Source: Paracoccus sediminis
GTDB taxonomy: Bacteria > Pseudomonadota > Alphaproteobacteria > Rhodobacterales > Rhodobacteraceae
Assembly: GCF_900188295.1 (NCBI RefSeq)
Contig: NZ_FZNM01000001.1
Location: forward strand, 186,001 to 250,000
Reading direction: 5' to 3'
Length of the DNA stretch: 64,000 bases
Of the stretch, positions 11,338 to 20,779 are shown in pieces. The translations under genes and the position numbers were made by a program. The notes under the pieces are model-generated. The model saw only the letters and a list, made by a program, of their open reading frames with translations. It was not told the DNA's origin and did no database searches. Each line of letters starts with the position of its first letter. The first letter of the stretch is position 1.

Positions 11338-11736
11338 ATGTCGATGAACGATCCTCTCGGCGATATGCTGACCCGCATCCGCAATGCGCAGATGCGCGGC
11401 AAATCGACCGTGCGCACCCCGGCCTCCAAGCTGCGCGCTTGGGTTCTGGACGTGCTGAAAGCCGAAGGTTACATCCGCGGCTATGAAGAAAAGACCTCTG
11501 ACGCCGGCCATGCCGAGCTGGAGATCGGTCTGAAATACCACGACGGCACCCCGGTCATTCGGGAACTGTCGCGTGTGTCGAAGCCTGGGCGCCGCGTTTA
11601 TGCGGGCGCCAGGGAAATCCCGCAGGTCCGTCAGGGTCTGGGCGTGTCCATCGTCTCGACCCCCAAGGGCGTCATGTCGGATGCAGCGGCTCGCAACGCC
11701 AATGTCGGCGGCGAAGTCCTCTGCACCGTGTTCTAA
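11338..11736 (+). CDS. rpsH: 30S ribosomal protein S8 (uS8)
   Basis: Binds the central domain of 16S rRNA; in E. coli it represses the spc operon at the rplE region. 132 residues (130 in E. coli). Starts [18 protein letters not shown] and ends [10 protein letters not shown]. Confidence 0.98.
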   Translation: MSMNDPLGDMLTRIRNAQMRGKSTVRTPASKLRAWVLDVLKAEGYIRGYEEKTSDAGHAELEIGLKYHDGTPVIRELSRVSKPGRRVYAGAREIPQVRQGLGVSIVSTPKGVMSDAAARNANVGGEVLCTVF

Positions 11737-11748
11737 GGAGGGCAGAGA

Positions 11749-12282
11749 ATGTCTCGGATTGGTAAAAAGCCGGTCGCTCTGCCCAAGGGTGTGACGGCCG
11801 AGATCAAGGGTCAGACCATCGAAGTGAAGGGGCCGAAAGGCACCCGCAGCTTCACGGCGACCGACGACGTGGATCTGGTGCTGGACGACGGCGCGGTCGC
11901 GGTCAAGCCGCGCGGCACCTCCAAGCGTGCGCGCCAGCAATGGGGCATGACCCGGTCCATGGTGGAAAACCTGACGGTCGGCGTATCGGACGGCTTCAAG
12001 AAAGAGCTGGAAATCCAGGGCGTCGGCTATCGTGCCACGATGCAGGGCAAGACCCTGAAGCTGGCCCTGGGCTATTCGCACGACGTGAACTTCGAAACGC
12101 CGGACGGCGTGACGATCACGGCGCCGAAGCAGACCGAAATCGTTGTGGAAGGCATCGACCAGCAGCTTGTTGGTCAGGTGGCCGCGAACATCCGCGAGTG
12201 GCGCAAGCCCGAGCCGTACAAGGGCAAGGGCATCCGCTACAAGGGCGAGTTCGTCTTCCGCAAGGAAGGCAAGAAGAAATAA
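11749..12282 (+). CDS. rplF: 50S ribosomal protein L6 (uL6)
   Basis: Located near the GTPase-associated centre. 177 residues, the same as E. coli. The C-terminal signature [14 protein letters not shown] is present. SD AAGGAGG precedes ATG 11749. Confidence 0.98.
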   Translation: MSRIGKKPVALPKGVTAEIKGQTIEVKGPKGTRSFTATDDVDLVLDDGAVAVKPRGTSKRARQQWGMTRSMVENLTVGVSDGFKKELEIQGVGYRATMQGKTLKLALGYSHDVNFETPDGVTITAPKQTEIVVEGIDQQLVGQVAANIREWRKPEPYKGKGIRYKGEFVFRKEGKKK

Positions 12283-12294
12283 GGGGCGCATGAA

Positions 12295-12654
12295 ATGGCA
12301 CTGAAAAAGCAAGAGCTGTTCCAGAAGCGCCGCCTGCGCGTTCGGAACAAGTTGCGGGCGATGTCGAACGGCCGTCCGCGCCTGTCGGTCCATCGTTCGT
12401 CGAAGAACATCTCGGTCCAGGTGATCGACGATGTGAAAGGCGTGACCCTGGCCTCGGCCAGCACGCTGGAGAAGGACTTCGGCCTAGTCGGCAAGAACAA
12501 TGTCGAGGCCGCCGCGAAGATCGGCGCCGCGATTGCCGAGCGTGCGAAGGCTGCAGGCGTCGAGGAGGTCGTGTTCGACCGCGGCGGCTTCATCTTTCAT
12601 GGCAAAGTGAAGGCCTTGGCCGACGCCGCGCGTGAAGGCGGGCTGAAGTTCTGA
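12295..12654 (+). CDS. rplR: 50S ribosomal protein L18 (uL18)
   Basis: Carries 5S rRNA to the 50S subunit together with L5. 119 residues (117 in E. coli). Conserved [20 protein letters not shown] and the [21 protein letters not shown]-terminus are present. Confidence 0.98.
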   Translation: MALKKQELFQKRRLRVRNKLRAMSNGRPRLSVHRSSKNISVQVIDDVKGVTLASASTLEKDFGLVGKNNVEAAAKIGAAIAERAKAAGVEEVVFDRGGFIFHGKVKALADAAREGGLKF

Positions 12655-12660
12655 TTCTGC

Positions 12661-12683
12661 GGGCGGCGTTCATCACGCCGCCC
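12661..12683 (+). promoter_or_regulatory. Stem-loop in the rplR-rpsE gap
   Basis: A perfect 8-bp stem (GGGCGGCG 12661-12668 and CGCCGCCC 12676-12683, 7-base loop) starts just after the rplR stop. No T-run follows, so it may be a processing or stability element rather than a terminator. Confidence 0.5.
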
Positions 12684-12766
12684 CGATGATCCGGGGGCGG
12701 TCGCCCGATCGCCCACCTGGATTGACATGAACGGCGCGGATCGCGCCACCGTATAAGGAATGCCTT

Positions 12767-13345
12767 ATGGCAGAACGTGAAAACCGTCGGGGCCGTCGCG
12801 AGGAACGCGAGGAGAACCCGGAATTCCAGGACCGTTTGGTCGCGATCAACCGCGTGTCGAAAACCGTGAAGGGCGGCAAGCGCTTCGGCTTTGCGGCCCT
12901 GGTGGTCGTCGGCGACCAGCGTGGCCGCGTCGGCTTTGGCAAGGGCAAGGCCAAGGAAGTGCCCGAGGCGATCCGCAAGGCCACCGAGCAGGCCAAACGT
13001 TCGCTGGTTCGCGTGCCGCTGCGTGACGGCCGCACCCTGCACCACGACATCGAAGGCCGCCACGGCGCGGGCAAGGTCATCATGCGCACCGCCGTTCCGG
13101 GCACCGGCATCATCGCCGGCGGCCCGATGCGCGCCGTGTTCGAGATGCTGGGCGTGCAGGACGTCGTTGCGAAATCGCAAGGGTCGCAGAACCCCTACAA
13201 CATGATCCGCGCGACGTTGGATGGCCTGAAAAAGGAAGCCAGCCCCCGGTCGGTCGCGCAGCGCCGCGGCAAGAAGGTGGCCGACATCCTGCCGCAGGAC
13301 AACAAGCCGGCTGCCGAAGCCGCCGTTGAAACCGCTGAAGCGTAA
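12767..13345 (+). CDS. rpsE: 30S ribosomal protein S5 (uS5)
   Basis: Decoding-fidelity protein at the mRNA entry tunnel. 192 residues against 167 in E. coli; the extra length lies in a charged N-terminus ([16 protein letters not shown]) and an Ala/Glu-rich C-terminus. The conserved core [15 protein letters not shown] and [15 protein letters not shown] is intact. Confidence 0.98.
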   Translation: MAERENRRGRREEREENPEFQDRLVAINRVSKTVKGGKRFGFAALVVVGDQRGRVGFGKGKAKEVPEAIRKATEQAKRSLVRVPLRDGRTLHHDIEGRHGAGKVIMRTAVPGTGIIAGGPMRAVFEMLGVQDVVAKSQGSQNPYNMIRATLDGLKKEASPRSVAQRRGKKVADILPQDNKPAAEAAVETAEA

Positions 13346-13357
13346 GGAGACAGGCGC

Positions 13358-13543
13358 ATGGCAACCATCGTCGTCAAGCAGATCGGCAGCCCGATCCGCC
13401 GCCCCGCCATCCAGCGCGAAACGCTGAAGGGCCTGGGCCTGAACAAGATGAACCGCACCCGCGAGTTGGAGGATACGCCTTCGATCCGGGGCATGGTCGC
13501 CAAGATTCCGCATCTGGTGACGATCATCGAGGAAAAGCAGTGA
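13358..13543 (+). CDS. rpmD: 50S ribosomal protein L30 (uL30)
   Basis: Small 5S-domain neighbour protein. 61 residues (59 in E. coli), with [13 protein letters not shown] start and [19 protein letters not shown] core. A textbook terminator follows within 25 bases, so the transcript probably ends here before the interruption by two non-ribosomal genes. Confidence 0.98.
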   Translation: MATIVVKQIGSPIRRPAIQRETLKGLGLNKMNRTRELEDTPSIRGMVAKIPHLVTIIEEKQ

Positions 13544-13567
13544 TCCAAGCGATTGCCTCTGACAAAC

Positions 13568-13592
13568 GCCCCGGAGACATCCGGGGCTTTTT
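13568..13592 (+). terminator. Intrinsic terminator after rpmD
   Basis: A perfect 8-bp stem (GCCCCGGA 13568-13575 and TCCGGGGC 13580-13587, loop GACA) is followed directly by TTTTT. It splits the spc operon at this point. Confidence 0.9.
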
Positions 13593-13676
13593 CATGTGTT
13601 CGTGTTTCGAAAACGCCTGTTAACCTTTTCCTAACGGTTCCCGTCCTAGGGTCGGCGATGGCTTTGATCCAGCAGG

Positions 13677-14396
13677 ATGGTCGGGGTGCGGCGGTTTCTA
13701 GGCGGATGTGTTTTCTGGCTCGTTCTGGCCTCGATTTCCCATGCCGGACCCTGGCCCCGCGATCCGGGTCATTCCTTTCTGGCCTTGTCGGGCGAATTCG
13801 ACGGGGCCGGGAACGCCTATACGGGATTTTATGCGGAATACGGCCTTGCCCGCCGTCGAACCCTTGGCCTGGAAATCAGCACCACCAATGTCGGCGAGAC
13901 CGGCGTCATGCTGTGGTATCAGAAATCGCTGGACGGGGGCGAGGGTCCGAACAAGCTGTCTTATTCCATGGGCTTTGGGGTGATCCGCCAGGACGGAAAC
14001 CTGCTGCCGCAAAGCCAGTTCGCGCTCATGTGGGGGCGCGGGTTTTCGGGTATCTGGGACGGCGGCTGGCTGACGGCCGAGGCGCGGGTCAAAGTGGCCG
14101 GCAAGTCCGAGAAGGTCTGGGTCCGGGAGGGTCTGTCCAGCGTCGAATACGCCTATCTGACGCCCGATGCCGTCGCCAAGCTTGACCTGACCCTAGGGGT
14201 CCGTCCCATACCCCTTCTGGCCCTGGTCAACCAATTGCGACTCGAATCGCAGAAGGATGCGGAGTTTTCGGCGAAATTGGCCAGTTCCGCAATCTACGAT
14301 CTTGGCGGTCCTGCCCGGCTGGAGGTGGGCGTGATCGCGCCGCTGATCGGGCCAAGCGAAGCGGCCTTGAAGATCGGCACCTGGCTGGAGTTCTGA
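13677..14396 (+). CDS. Exported protein of unknown function, possible outer-membrane barrel
   Basis: 239 residues beginning with a signal peptide (FLGGCVFWLVLASISHAG, cleavage likely near residue 23). The mature part alternates polar and aromatic residues in a beta-rich pattern (HSFLALSGEFDGAGNAYTGF, YSMGFGVIRQDG) and ends in Phe (KIGTWLEF), which resembles small outer-membrane or periplasmic beta-barrel proteins. No family is recognised. It lies between rpmD and rplO on the same strand, after a terminator, so it likely has its own promoter. ATG 13677 has only a weak AGCAGG before it; GTG 13686 is an alternative start. Confidence 0.75.
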   Translation: MVGVRRFLGGCVFWLVLASISHAGPWPRDPGHSFLALSGEFDGAGNAYTGFYAEYGLARRRTLGLEISTTNVGETGVMLWYQKSLDGGEGPNKLSYSMGFGVIRQDGNLLPQSQFALMWGRGFSGIWDGGWLTAEARVKVAGKSEKVWVREGLSSVEYAYLTPDAVAKLDLTLGVRPIPLLALVNQLRLESQKDAEFSAKLASSAIYDLGGPARLEVGVIAPLIGPSEAALKIGTWLEF

Positions 14397-14400
14397 GAGC

Positions 14401-15012
14401 CTAGTCCCGGCAGGCATAGACCGCCCCGCCCACGGCCACGATCGACACCGCCGCCCCGGCCGCGATGGCCGGAGAGGCCGCCAGCGCTGCCGCCGCTCCG
14501 CCGATCGACGACAGGACGCCCGAGACATAGCCCTGCGATCCGCCCAGGATGACGGCCCCCGATCCGTCCGGCAGGGCGCGCAGGCCGTTGATCGCCCCCC
14601 GCGTAGCCGCGCCGGTGATCGCCACGGCGGCGTTCCGGGTCTGGTTCACGCGCTTGCAGACGGTGCTTGCGGGCTTTTCGCAGCGGCCATAGGCGTCCCT
14701 GCGGCCAAGATCATAGCCGATCACGGAATCGCTGGCCTTGTCGTGGCGCAGACAAAACGGGTCGCGCTGTTCGTCGGTCAGGTCTGGGGTCAGGCTGCGC
14801 AGCACGACATAACTGGGGCAGGTGTCCCGGCCCCAGGCGGTGAAGAAGACCTCGCGGCGGCTGAAATGATCGCGCAGCCCCGGTTCGTCCTTGTCATAGC
14901 CCAGCGGCACGTCCCGGCCGTCGATGCGGGCGACGCACAAGGACGGATCGGCCGCCTGCGCCCCCGTGGGCGGCACCAGAAGAGCAGCAAGAAGAACGGC
15001 AAGGCGTCGCAT
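14401..15012 (-). CDS. Secreted protein of unknown function with Gly/Ala-rich C-terminus
   Basis: 203 residues. A clear signal peptide (LAVLLAALLVPPTGAQA) ends near residue 20. The mature N-terminal half holds five cysteines (LCVARID, RDTCPSY, DPFCLR, GRCEK, VCKRV) consistent with disulfides in the periplasm. The last 60 residues are Gly/Ala-rich and hydrophobic (GAVILGGSQGYVSGVLSSIG and beyond), like a glycine-zipper or membrane-inserting segment. It converges on the preceding gene with a 4-base gap. No family is recognised. Confidence 0.75.
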   Translation of the reverse strand: MRRLAVLLAALLVPPTGAQAADPSLCVARIDGRDVPLGYDKDEPGLRDHFSRREVFFTAWGRDTCPSYVVLRSLTPDLTDEQRDPFCLRHDKASDSVIGYDLGRRDAYGRCEKPASTVCKRVNQTRNAAVAITGAATRGAINGLRALPDGSGAVILGGSQGYVSGVLSSIGGAAAALAASPAIAAGAAVSIVAVGGAVYACRD

Positions 15013-15215
15013 GGCATGATCCCGATCAGATGGTGCCGTGATAAGGCGGCGGCCCGCGACGGCAATTCACATCCGCTTGTGCCCGACCGGGACTTGCCGG
15101 ACGGAATGCTTGGGTCTATACGCCGCGGGTGCCCTTGGGCACCGATTCACGAAACAGACATGCCGTGTCCGTCCCATCATCGCTTCGGGGACGCGTCCGG
15201 CCCAGGAGAAGCGAC

Positions 15216-15692
15216 ATGAAACTGCATGAAATCCGCGACAACGACGGCGCGAACCGCAAGAAAAAGCGCGTGGCGCGCGGTCCCGGATCTGGCAAGGGCA
15301 AGACCGCCGGCCGTGGCATCAAAGGCCAGAAATCGCGGTCGGGCGTGGCGATCGGGGGCTATGAAGGCGGCCAGATGCCGCTGTACCGCCGTTTGCCCAA
15401 GCGCGGCTTTACCAAGCCGAACGCGAAATCCTTTGCCGTCGTGAACCTGGGCCAGATCCAGGGCTTTATCGACGCGGGCAAGATCGACGGCGCCGCCGAA
15501 CTGACCGAAGACGCCCTGGTCGCGTCGGGTCTGGTGCGCCGCAAGCTGGATGGCATCCGTCTGCTGGCCAAGGGCGAGATCACCCAGGCGCTGACCATTT
15601 CCGTCACCGGCGCGTCGAAATCGGCGGTCGAGGCGGTCGAGAAGGCGGGCGGCACAGTGACGCTGCCGGTTCGGGCCGAGGCGGCGGAATAA
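15216..15692 (+). CDS. rplO: 50S ribosomal protein L15 (uL15)
   Basis: Late-assembly 50S protein. ATG 15216 after CCAGGAGAAG gives [19 protein letters not shown] and 158 residues (144 in E. coli). The Gly/Arg-rich segment [20 protein letters not shown] is at residues 25-44. It resumes the spc operon after the interruption, so it needs its own promoter in 15013-15215 or readthrough. Confidence 0.98.
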   Translation: MKLHEIRDNDGANRKKKRVARGPGSGKGKTAGRGIKGQKSRSGVAIGGYEGGQMPLYRRLPKRGFTKPNAKSFAVVNLGQIQGFIDAGKIDGAAELTEDALVASGLVRRKLDGIRLLAKGEITQALTISVTGASKSAVEAVEKAGGTVTLPVRAEAAE

Positions 15693-15741
15693 GCTGTTGA
15701 TCGGGGCGCCCGCGCCCCATAGATAGCCCTCAGGTTTTCCT

Positions 15742-15777
15742 GGCGCCGCCGGTCCCCGGAAACGGGTCGGCGGCGCC
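15742..15777 (+). promoter_or_regulatory. Long stem-loop in the rplO-secY gap
   Basis: GGCGCCGCC (15742-15750) pairs with GGCGGCGCC (15769-15777), and the pairing extends inward through GGTCC with GGGTC. There is no T-run. Candidate processing or regulatory RNA structure ahead of secY. Confidence 0.5.
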
Positions 15778-15800
15778 GTCATGACACGGGACGGAAAAAC

Positions 15801-17171
15801 ATGGCGTCAGCCGCAGAACAGATGGCCGCGAACCTTTCATGGAGCGCATTCGGCAAGGCCACGGAACTTCGCCAGCGCATCTGGTTCACGATCGGGCTGC
15901 TGATTATCTATCGGCTGGGCACCTATATCCCGGTGCCGGGCATCGACGGCGCGGCGCTGCGCAACTTCATGGATCAGGCGCAGTCCGGCATCGGCGGGAT
16001 CCTGTCGATGTTCACCGGCGGGGCGTTGGGCCGGATGGGCGTCTTTGCGCTGGGAATCATGCCCTATATCTCGGCCTCGATCATCGTGCAGCTGCTGACC
16101 TCGATGGTGCCGTCGCTGGAACAGCTGAAGAAGGAAGGCGAACAGGGCCGCAAGAAGATCAACCAGTACACCCGCTATGGCACGGTGGCGCTGGCGCTGT
16201 TCCAGGCCTACGGCCTGGCCAAGTCGCTGGAGGCGGGCGGGCTGGCCCATGATCCGGGCCTGTTCTTCCAGGCGTCGGTGGTCATCACGCTGGTCGGCGG
16301 CACCATGTTTTTGATGTGGCTGGGCGAACAGATCACCGCGCGCGGCATCGGCAACGGCATTTCGCTGATTATCTTCGTGGGCATCGTCGCGGAAATTCCG
16401 GCCGCGTTGGCGAACTTCTTTGCGCAAGGGCGGTCGGGCGCGATTTCCACCCCGGTGATCCTGGGCGTGATCGTGATGGTCGTCGCGGTGATCGCCTTCG
16501 TGGTCTTCATGGAACGCGCGCTGCGCAAGATCCGCATCCAGTATCCCCGGCGCCAGGTGGGCATGAAGGTTTATGACGGCCAGTCGTCGCACCTGCCGGT
16601 CAAGGTGAACCCGGCGGGCGTCATTCCGGCGATCTTCGCCAGTTCGCTGCTGCTGCTGCCCATCACGATCTCGACCTTTTCGGGCAACCAGACAGGGCCG
16701 ATTATGTCCACGATCCTGGCGTATTTCGGGCCGGGCCAGCCGCTGTATCTGGTGTTCTTTGCCGGGATGATCGTGTTCTTTGCGTATTTCTATACCCATA
16801 ACGTCAGTTTCAAATCCGACGACGTGGCCGAGAACCTGAAGAATCAGGGCGGCTTCATTCCCGGCATCCGTCCGGGCAAGCGGACCGAGGAATATCTGGA
16901 TTACGTCGTCAACCGTGTGCTCGTGATCGGCGCGGCCTATCTGGCGGCGGTCTCCCTGCTGCCGGAAATCCTGCGCAGCCAGTGGTCGGTGCCCTTTTAT
17001 TTCGGGGGAACGTCGGTCCTGATCGTGGTGTCGGTGACGATGGACACGATCAGCCAGGTGCAAAGCCATCTTCTGGCCCATCAATACGAAGGGTTGATTG
17101 AGAAATCGCAGTTGCGTGGTAAACGCAAAGAAGGAACCGCAAAGCCGCGTCGCGCGCCATCGCGCCGCTAA
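15801..17171 (+). CDS. secY: Protein translocase channel subunit SecY
   Basis: Forms the SecYEG pore for export and membrane insertion. 456 residues (443 in E. coli), with about ten membrane segments. Conserved regions include the plug area near LSMFTGGALGRMGVFALGI and the cytoplasmic loop GIRPGKRTEEYLDYVVNRV. The C-terminus is strongly basic (KPRRAPSRR). adk follows after 36 bases. Confidence 0.98.
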   Translation: MASAAEQMAANLSWSAFGKATELRQRIWFTIGLLIIYRLGTYIPVPGIDGAALRNFMDQAQSGIGGILSMFTGGALGRMGVFALGIMPYISASIIVQLLTSMVPSLEQLKKEGEQGRKKINQYTRYGTVALALFQAYGLAKSLEAGGLAHDPGLFFQASVVITLVGGTMFLMWLGEQITARGIGNGISLIIFVGIVAEIPAALANFFAQGRSGAISTPVILGVIVMVVAVIAFVVFMERALRKIRIQYPRRQVGMKVYDGQSSHLPVKVNPAGVIPAIFASSLLLLPITISTFSGNQTGPIMSTILAYFGPGQPLYLVFFAGMIVFFAYFYTHNVSFKSDDVAENLKNQGGFIPGIRPGKRTEEYLDYVVNRVLVIGAAYLAAVSLLPEILRSQWSVPFYFGGTSVLIVVSVTMDTISQVQSHLLAHQYEGLIEKSQLRGKRKEGTAKPRRAPSRR

Positions 17172-17207
17172 CGGCCCAGAAGGGCTGACGAGGGGGACAG
17201 ACCATCC

Positions 17208-17879
17208 ATGACGATCAACATCATTCTGCTGGGACCGCCCGGTGCCGGCAAGGGAACGCAGGCCCGCAAGCTGGTCGAGGACCGCGGACTGGTGCAGCTG
17301 TCTACTGGCGACATGCTGCGCGCGGCCCGATCCTCGGGGACCGAGATGGGCAAGCGGGTGGCCGAGGTCATGGACCGGGGCCAGCTGGTCACGGACGAGA
17401 TCGTTATCGGGCTGATCCGCGAAAAACTGTCCGAAGGCGGCAACGGCTTCATCTTCGACGGTTTCCCCCGGACCTTGGCGCAGGCCGATGCGCTGGGGCA
17501 ACTGCTGGAGGAAACCGGCATGGTGCTGGATGCCGTGGTGGAAATGCAGGTTGACGATGAGGCTCTGGTCCGCCGCATCACCGGCCGCTATACCTGCGGC
17601 AATTGCGGCGAGGTGTATCACGACGACACCAAGCCGACCAAGGTCGCGGGGGTCTGCGATGTGTGCGGATCGACCGACCTGCGGCGCCGGGCGGACGACA
17701 ACGAACACAGCCTCAAGACGCGGCTGCTGGAGTATTACAAGAAGACCTCGCCGCTGATCGGCTATTACTATGCCAAGGGCAAGCTGGCTCCGGTGGACGG
17801 CCTGGCGGATATGGACCGGGTTTCGGACCAGATCGCCGCTGTGCTGCCCCTGTCAAGGGAAATCGCCACGGGCACTTGA
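17208..17879 (+). CDS. adk: Adenylate kinase, zinc-LID type
   Basis: Interconverts ATP plus AMP and 2 ADP. 223 residues, long form. The P-loop [11 protein letters not shown] lies near residues 8-18, and the GFPRTLAQA segment is conserved. The LID domain carries CGNCG and CDVCG, a four-cysteine zinc site as in many Gram-positive and alphaproteobacterial enzymes. Located between secY and rpsM as is usual. Confidence 0.98.
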   Translation: MTINIILLGPPGAGKGTQARKLVEDRGLVQLSTGDMLRAARSSGTEMGKRVAEVMDRGQLVTDEIVIGLIREKLSEGGNGFIFDGFPRTLAQADALGQLLEETGMVLDAVVEMQVDDEALVRRITGRYTCGNCGEVYHDDTKPTKVAGVCDVCGSTDLRRRADDNEHSLKTRLLEYYKKTSPLIGYYYAKGKLAPVDGLADMDRVSDQIAAVLPLSREIATGT

Positions 17880-17955
17880 CCCTGGGGGCAACCCCTTATA
17901 AGTCACGGCATCTCGCAAGAGAATCATCTGGCTGAGGCCGGTGGATCATCAAGCG

Positions 17956-17982
17956 GCCCGAAGGCATGGCTTTCGGGCTTTC
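17956..17982 (+). promoter_or_regulatory. Stem-loop in the adk-rpsM gap
   Basis: GCCCGAA (17956-17962) pairs with TTCGGGC (17972-17978) and is followed by TTTCC. It could be an attenuator ahead of the alpha operon. Confidence 0.45.
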
Positions 17983-18036
17983 CGTTGTGAAAAAAGGTTC
18001 CGGTGCTACGGAACCGCAACCGATAAAGGAAAACGC

Positions 18037-18405
18037 GTGGCTCGTATTGCTGGCGTCAACATTCCGACCGGGAAGCGCGTCCCGATCGCTCTGACCTATA
18101 TCCACGGCATCGGCCCGATGTATGCCGAACAGATCTGCGAAGCCGTCGGCATCGACCGCGCCCGCCGCGTGAACGATCTATCGGACGCCGAAGTTCTGCA
18201 AATCCGCGAATACATCGACGCGAACCTGACCGTCGAGGGCGACCTGCGCCGCGAACGTCAGATGAACATCAAGCGCATGATGGACCTGGGTTCCTATCGC
18301 GGCCTGCGCCATCGCCGCGGCCTGCCGGTCCGCGGTCAGCGCACCCACACCAATGCCCGCACCCGCAAGGGCCCGGCGAAGCCCATCGCTGGCAAGAAGA
18401 AATAA
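18037..18405 (+). CDS. rpsM: 30S ribosomal protein S13 (uS13)
   Basis: Head protein contacting the P-site tRNA. GTG 18037, with AAAGGA 6-11 bases before it, gives [19 protein letters not shown] and 122 residues (118 in E. coli). The frame is open upstream to 17941 but lacks family sequence there. Conserved [19 protein letters not shown] is present near the C-terminus. Confidence 0.97.
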   Translation: MARIAGVNIPTGKRVPIALTYIHGIGPMYAEQICEAVGIDRARRVNDLSDAEVLQIREYIDANLTVEGDLRRERQMNIKRMMDLGSYRGLRHRRGLPVRGQRTHTNARTRKGPAKPIAGKKK

Positions 18406-18419
18406 GGGGGTAACGGTTT

Positions 18420-18809
18420 ATGGCACGCGACAAGACCCGCATGAAGCGCAAGGAACGCAAGAACATCGCCACCGGCGTGGCGCATGTGAATTCCAGCTTC
18501 AACAACACCAAGATCCTGATCTCCGACGTGCAGGGCAACGCGATCTCGTGGTCGTCCGCCGGCACGATGGGCTTCAAGGGTTCGCGCAAATCGACCCCCT
18601 ATGCCGCGCAGATGGCCGCCGAAGATGCGGGCCGCAAGGCGCAGGAACACGGCGTCCGCACCCTGGAAGTGGAAGTGCAAGGCCCCGGTTCGGGCCGGGA
18701 ATCGGCCCTTCGCGCCTTGGCCTCGGTCGGCTTCAACATCACCGCGATCCGCGACGTGACGCCGATCGCGCATAACGGCTGCCGCCCCCCCAAGCGCCGC
18801 CGCGTCTGA
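18420..18809 (+). CDS. rpsK: 30S ribosomal protein S11 (uS11)
   Basis: Platform protein near the mRNA exit. 129 residues, as in E. coli. Conserved [16 protein letters not shown] and [12 protein letters not shown]-terminus. A strong terminator-like hairpin follows within 20 bases. Confidence 0.98.
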   Translation: MARDKTRMKRKERKNIATGVAHVNSSFNNTKILISDVQGNAISWSSAGTMGFKGSRKSTPYAAQMAAEDAGRKAQEHGVRTLEVEVQGPGSGRESALRALASVGFNITAIRDVTPIAHNGCRPPKRRRV

Positions 18810-18826
18810 TTTCAGATGAAGATTGC

Positions 18827-18860
18827 CCGGACCGCGCATCCTTGGCGCGGTTCGGTTTTT
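18827..18860 (+). terminator. Terminator-like hairpin between rpsK and rpoA
   Basis: An 11-bp stem with one G-T pair (CCGGACCGCGC 18827-18837 and GCGCGGTTCGG 18845-18855) is followed by TTTTT. This has the full form of an intrinsic terminator yet lies inside the alpha operon, upstream of rpoA. Confidence 0.8.
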
Positions 18861-18925
18861 CCGTTTTCAACCTCGGGCGTTCCCGGCCACGGACATGGGG
18901 CGGGGACAAGTATGGAGGCAAACGC

Positions 18926-19942
18926 ATGATCCACAAGAACTGGGCCGAGCTTATCAAGCCGACGCAGCTGGTCGTCAAGCAGGGCGCGGATGCCACCCGC
19001 ACCGCCACCCTGGTTGCCGAGCCGCTGGAGCGGGGCTTTGGTCTGACGCTGGGCAACGCGCTGCGCCGCGTGCTGCTGTCGTCGCTGCAAGGCGGGGCCA
19101 TCACCTCGGTGCAGATCGACAACGTGCTGCACGAATTCAGCAGCGTCGCGGGTGTCCGCGAGGACGTGACGGACATCGTCCTCAACCTCAAGGGCGTGAC
19201 GCTGAAGATGGATGTGGAAGGGCCGAAGCGCCTGACCCTGTCCGCCAAGGGGCCGGGCGAGGTCAAGGCAAGCGCCATCCAGGAGACCGCCGGGATCACC
19301 GTCCTGAACCGCGATCACGTCATCTGCCATCTGGACGACGGCGCCGAACTGAACATGGAACTGACCGTCCAGACCGGCAAGGGCTATGTCGCCGCCGACA
19401 AGAACCGTCCCGAGGACGCGCCCATCGGCCTGATCCCGATCGACGCGATCTTTTCCCCGGTCAAGCGCGTCAGCTATGAAGTCACGCCCACCCGCGAGGG
19501 GCAGGTGCTGGATTACGACAAGCTGACGATGAAGATCGAAACCGACGGATCGCTGACCCCGGAAGACGCCGTGGCCTATGCCGCGCGCATCGTTCAGGAC
19601 CAGCTGTCCGTGTTCGTCAACTTCGACGAGCCGGAATCGGCCAATCGCCAGGATGCCGAGGACGGGCTGGAATTCGATCCGCGCCTGCTCAAGAAAGTGG
19701 ACGAGCTGGAACTGTCGGTCCGTTCGGCCAACTGCCTCAAGAACGACAACATCGTCTATATCGGCGACCTGATCCAGAAGACCGAGGCCGAGATGCTGCG
19801 GACCCCGAATTTTGGCCGCAAGTCCCTGAACGAGATCAAGGAAGTGCTGTCGGGCATGGGCCTGCATCTGGGCATGGACGTGGTCGACTGGCCGCCGGAA
19901 AACATCGAGGATCTGGCCAAGCGTTTCGACGACCAGTTCTGA
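18926..19942 (+). CDS. rpoA: RNA polymerase alpha subunit
   Basis: Assembly platform of RNA polymerase and target of UP elements and activators. ATG 18926 after GGAGGCAAACGC gives [15 protein letters not shown] and 338 residues (329 in E. coli). The N-terminal dimerisation domain contains [20 protein letters not shown]; the C-terminal domain contains [20 protein letters not shown] and [17 protein letters not shown]. The frame extends upstream to 18842 without family sequence. Confidence 0.98.
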   Translation: MIHKNWAELIKPTQLVVKQGADATRTATLVAEPLERGFGLTLGNALRRVLLSSLQGGAITSVQIDNVLHEFSSVAGVREDVTDIVLNLKGVTLKMDVEGPKRLTLSAKGPGEVKASAIQETAGITVLNRDHVICHLDDGAELNMELTVQTGKGYVAADKNRPEDAPIGLIPIDAIFSPVKRVSYEVTPTREGQVLDYDKLTMKIETDGSLTPEDAVAYAARIVQDQLSVFVNFDEPESANRQDAEDGLEFDPRLLKKVDELELSVRSANCLKNDNIVYIGDLIQKTEAEMLRTPNFGRKSLNEIKEVLSGMGLHLGMDVVDWPPENIEDLAKRFDDQF

Positions 19943-19948
19943 GACTTC

Positions 19949-19968
19949 GGCGGGGGGCGACCCCCGCC
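19949..19968 (+). promoter_or_regulatory. Stem-loop in the rpoA-rplQ gap
   Basis: GGCGGGGG (19949-19956) pairs perfectly with CCCCCGCC (19961-19968) over a 4-base loop. There is no T-run; it is probably a processing or stability structure. Confidence 0.5.
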
Positions 19969-20049
19969 GCCTGGGCATCCCGCCCCAAGGAGAGCGGCCC
20001 GCCACGCATGGGCTGCCGGACAAAGCAAAAGACGTCATAGGAGATCATC

Positions 20050-20469
20050 ATGCGTCACGCCCGCGGTTATCGCCGCCTCAACCGTACCCACGAGCACCGC
20101 AAGGCGCTGTTTGCCAACATGGCCGGTTCGCTGATCGAGCACGAGCAGATCAAGACGACCCTGCCCAAGGCCAAGGAACTGCGCCCGATCGTCGAGAAGC
20201 TGATTACGCTGGCCAAGCGCGGCGATCTGCACGCCCGTCGCCAAGCAGCCTCGCAACTGAAGCAGGACCAGTATGTGGCCAAGCTGTTCGAGGTTCTGGG
20301 CGACCGTTACAAGGATCGCCAGGGCGGTTACGTCCGTGTCCTGAAGGCCGGTTTCCGTTACGGTGACATGGCGCCCATGGCCATCATCGAACTGGTTGAC
20401 CGCGATCCGGCCGCCAAGGGCGCCGGTGATCGTGCCCGTGTCGAGGCTGAAACGGCCGACGCCGAATAA
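20050..20469 (+). CDS. rplQ: 50S ribosomal protein L17 (bL17)
   Basis: Last gene of the alpha operon, located near the tunnel exit. 139 residues (127 in E. coli), starting [20 protein letters not shown], with an Ala/Glu-rich extension at the C-terminus. SD AGGAG precedes ATG 20050. A terminator follows. Confidence 0.98.
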   Translation: MRHARGYRRLNRTHEHRKALFANMAGSLIEHEQIKTTLPKAKELRPIVEKLITLAKRGDLHARRQAASQLKQDQYVAKLFEVLGDRYKDRQGGYVRVLKAGFRYGDMAPMAIIELVDRDPAAKGAGDRARVEAETADAE

Positions 20470-20492
20470 TCGGCCGCCAGCCTGTTCGAATC

Positions 20493-20529
20493 AAACGCCC
20501 CGCAGCCGACCAGGCTTCGGGGCGTTTTT
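20493..20529 (+). terminator. Terminator of the alpha operon
   Basis: A 10-bp stem (AAACGCCCCG 20493-20502 and CGGGGCGTTT 20518-20527) ends in a run of five T. It closes the rpsJ-rplQ region. Confidence 0.9.
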
Positions 20530-20745
20530 GATGATGCTGCGATTTTCGGATGGTTTTTGCGCACGGGTGAACTGCATCAAGGCGTGCGCAACGTCATTTC
20601 GCTCGTCCGCCGTCAAGGGCATTGCCAGCAGTTGCTGGCAAATGGCAGGGGGAAGGGCAAAAACTCCGCCGGATGACTGCATCTGCGGGATCTCCCATCC
20701 CATTAATCATATGGCAAGAAATTTGGGTCACTACTACATTGTACG
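20530..20745. other. Intergenic region between rplQ terminator and luxR promoter
   Basis: No convincing gene. A 70-codon frame exists on the minus strand (20491-20703), but it overlaps the terminator and has no recognisable sequence. The stretch becomes AT-richer toward luxR. No clear lux-box palindrome was found by eye. Confidence 0.5.
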
Positions 20746-20774
20746 TTGACGGTAACGAAGGCAATTTGTCTAAA
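20746..20774 (+). promoter_or_regulatory. Likely luxR promoter, giving a near-leaderless message
   Basis: TTGACG (20746-20751) and TCTAAA (20769-20774) are separated by exactly 17 bases. The luxR ATG is at 20780, only 5 bases after the -10 box, and no Shine-Dalgarno is visible, so the message would start at or next to the ATG. Confidence 0.5.
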
Positions 20775-20779
20775 AAGTC

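Noticed and set aside
15837-17708. A 623-codon minus-strand frame over secY and adk
   Set aside because: Composition (His, Arg, Gln, Asp rich) is typical of antisense of membrane-protein codons; secY and adk are certain on the other strand.
20491-20703. A 70-codon minus-strand frame between rplQ and luxR
   Set aside because: It overlaps the rplQ terminator and has neither a recognised family nor a convincing start signal.
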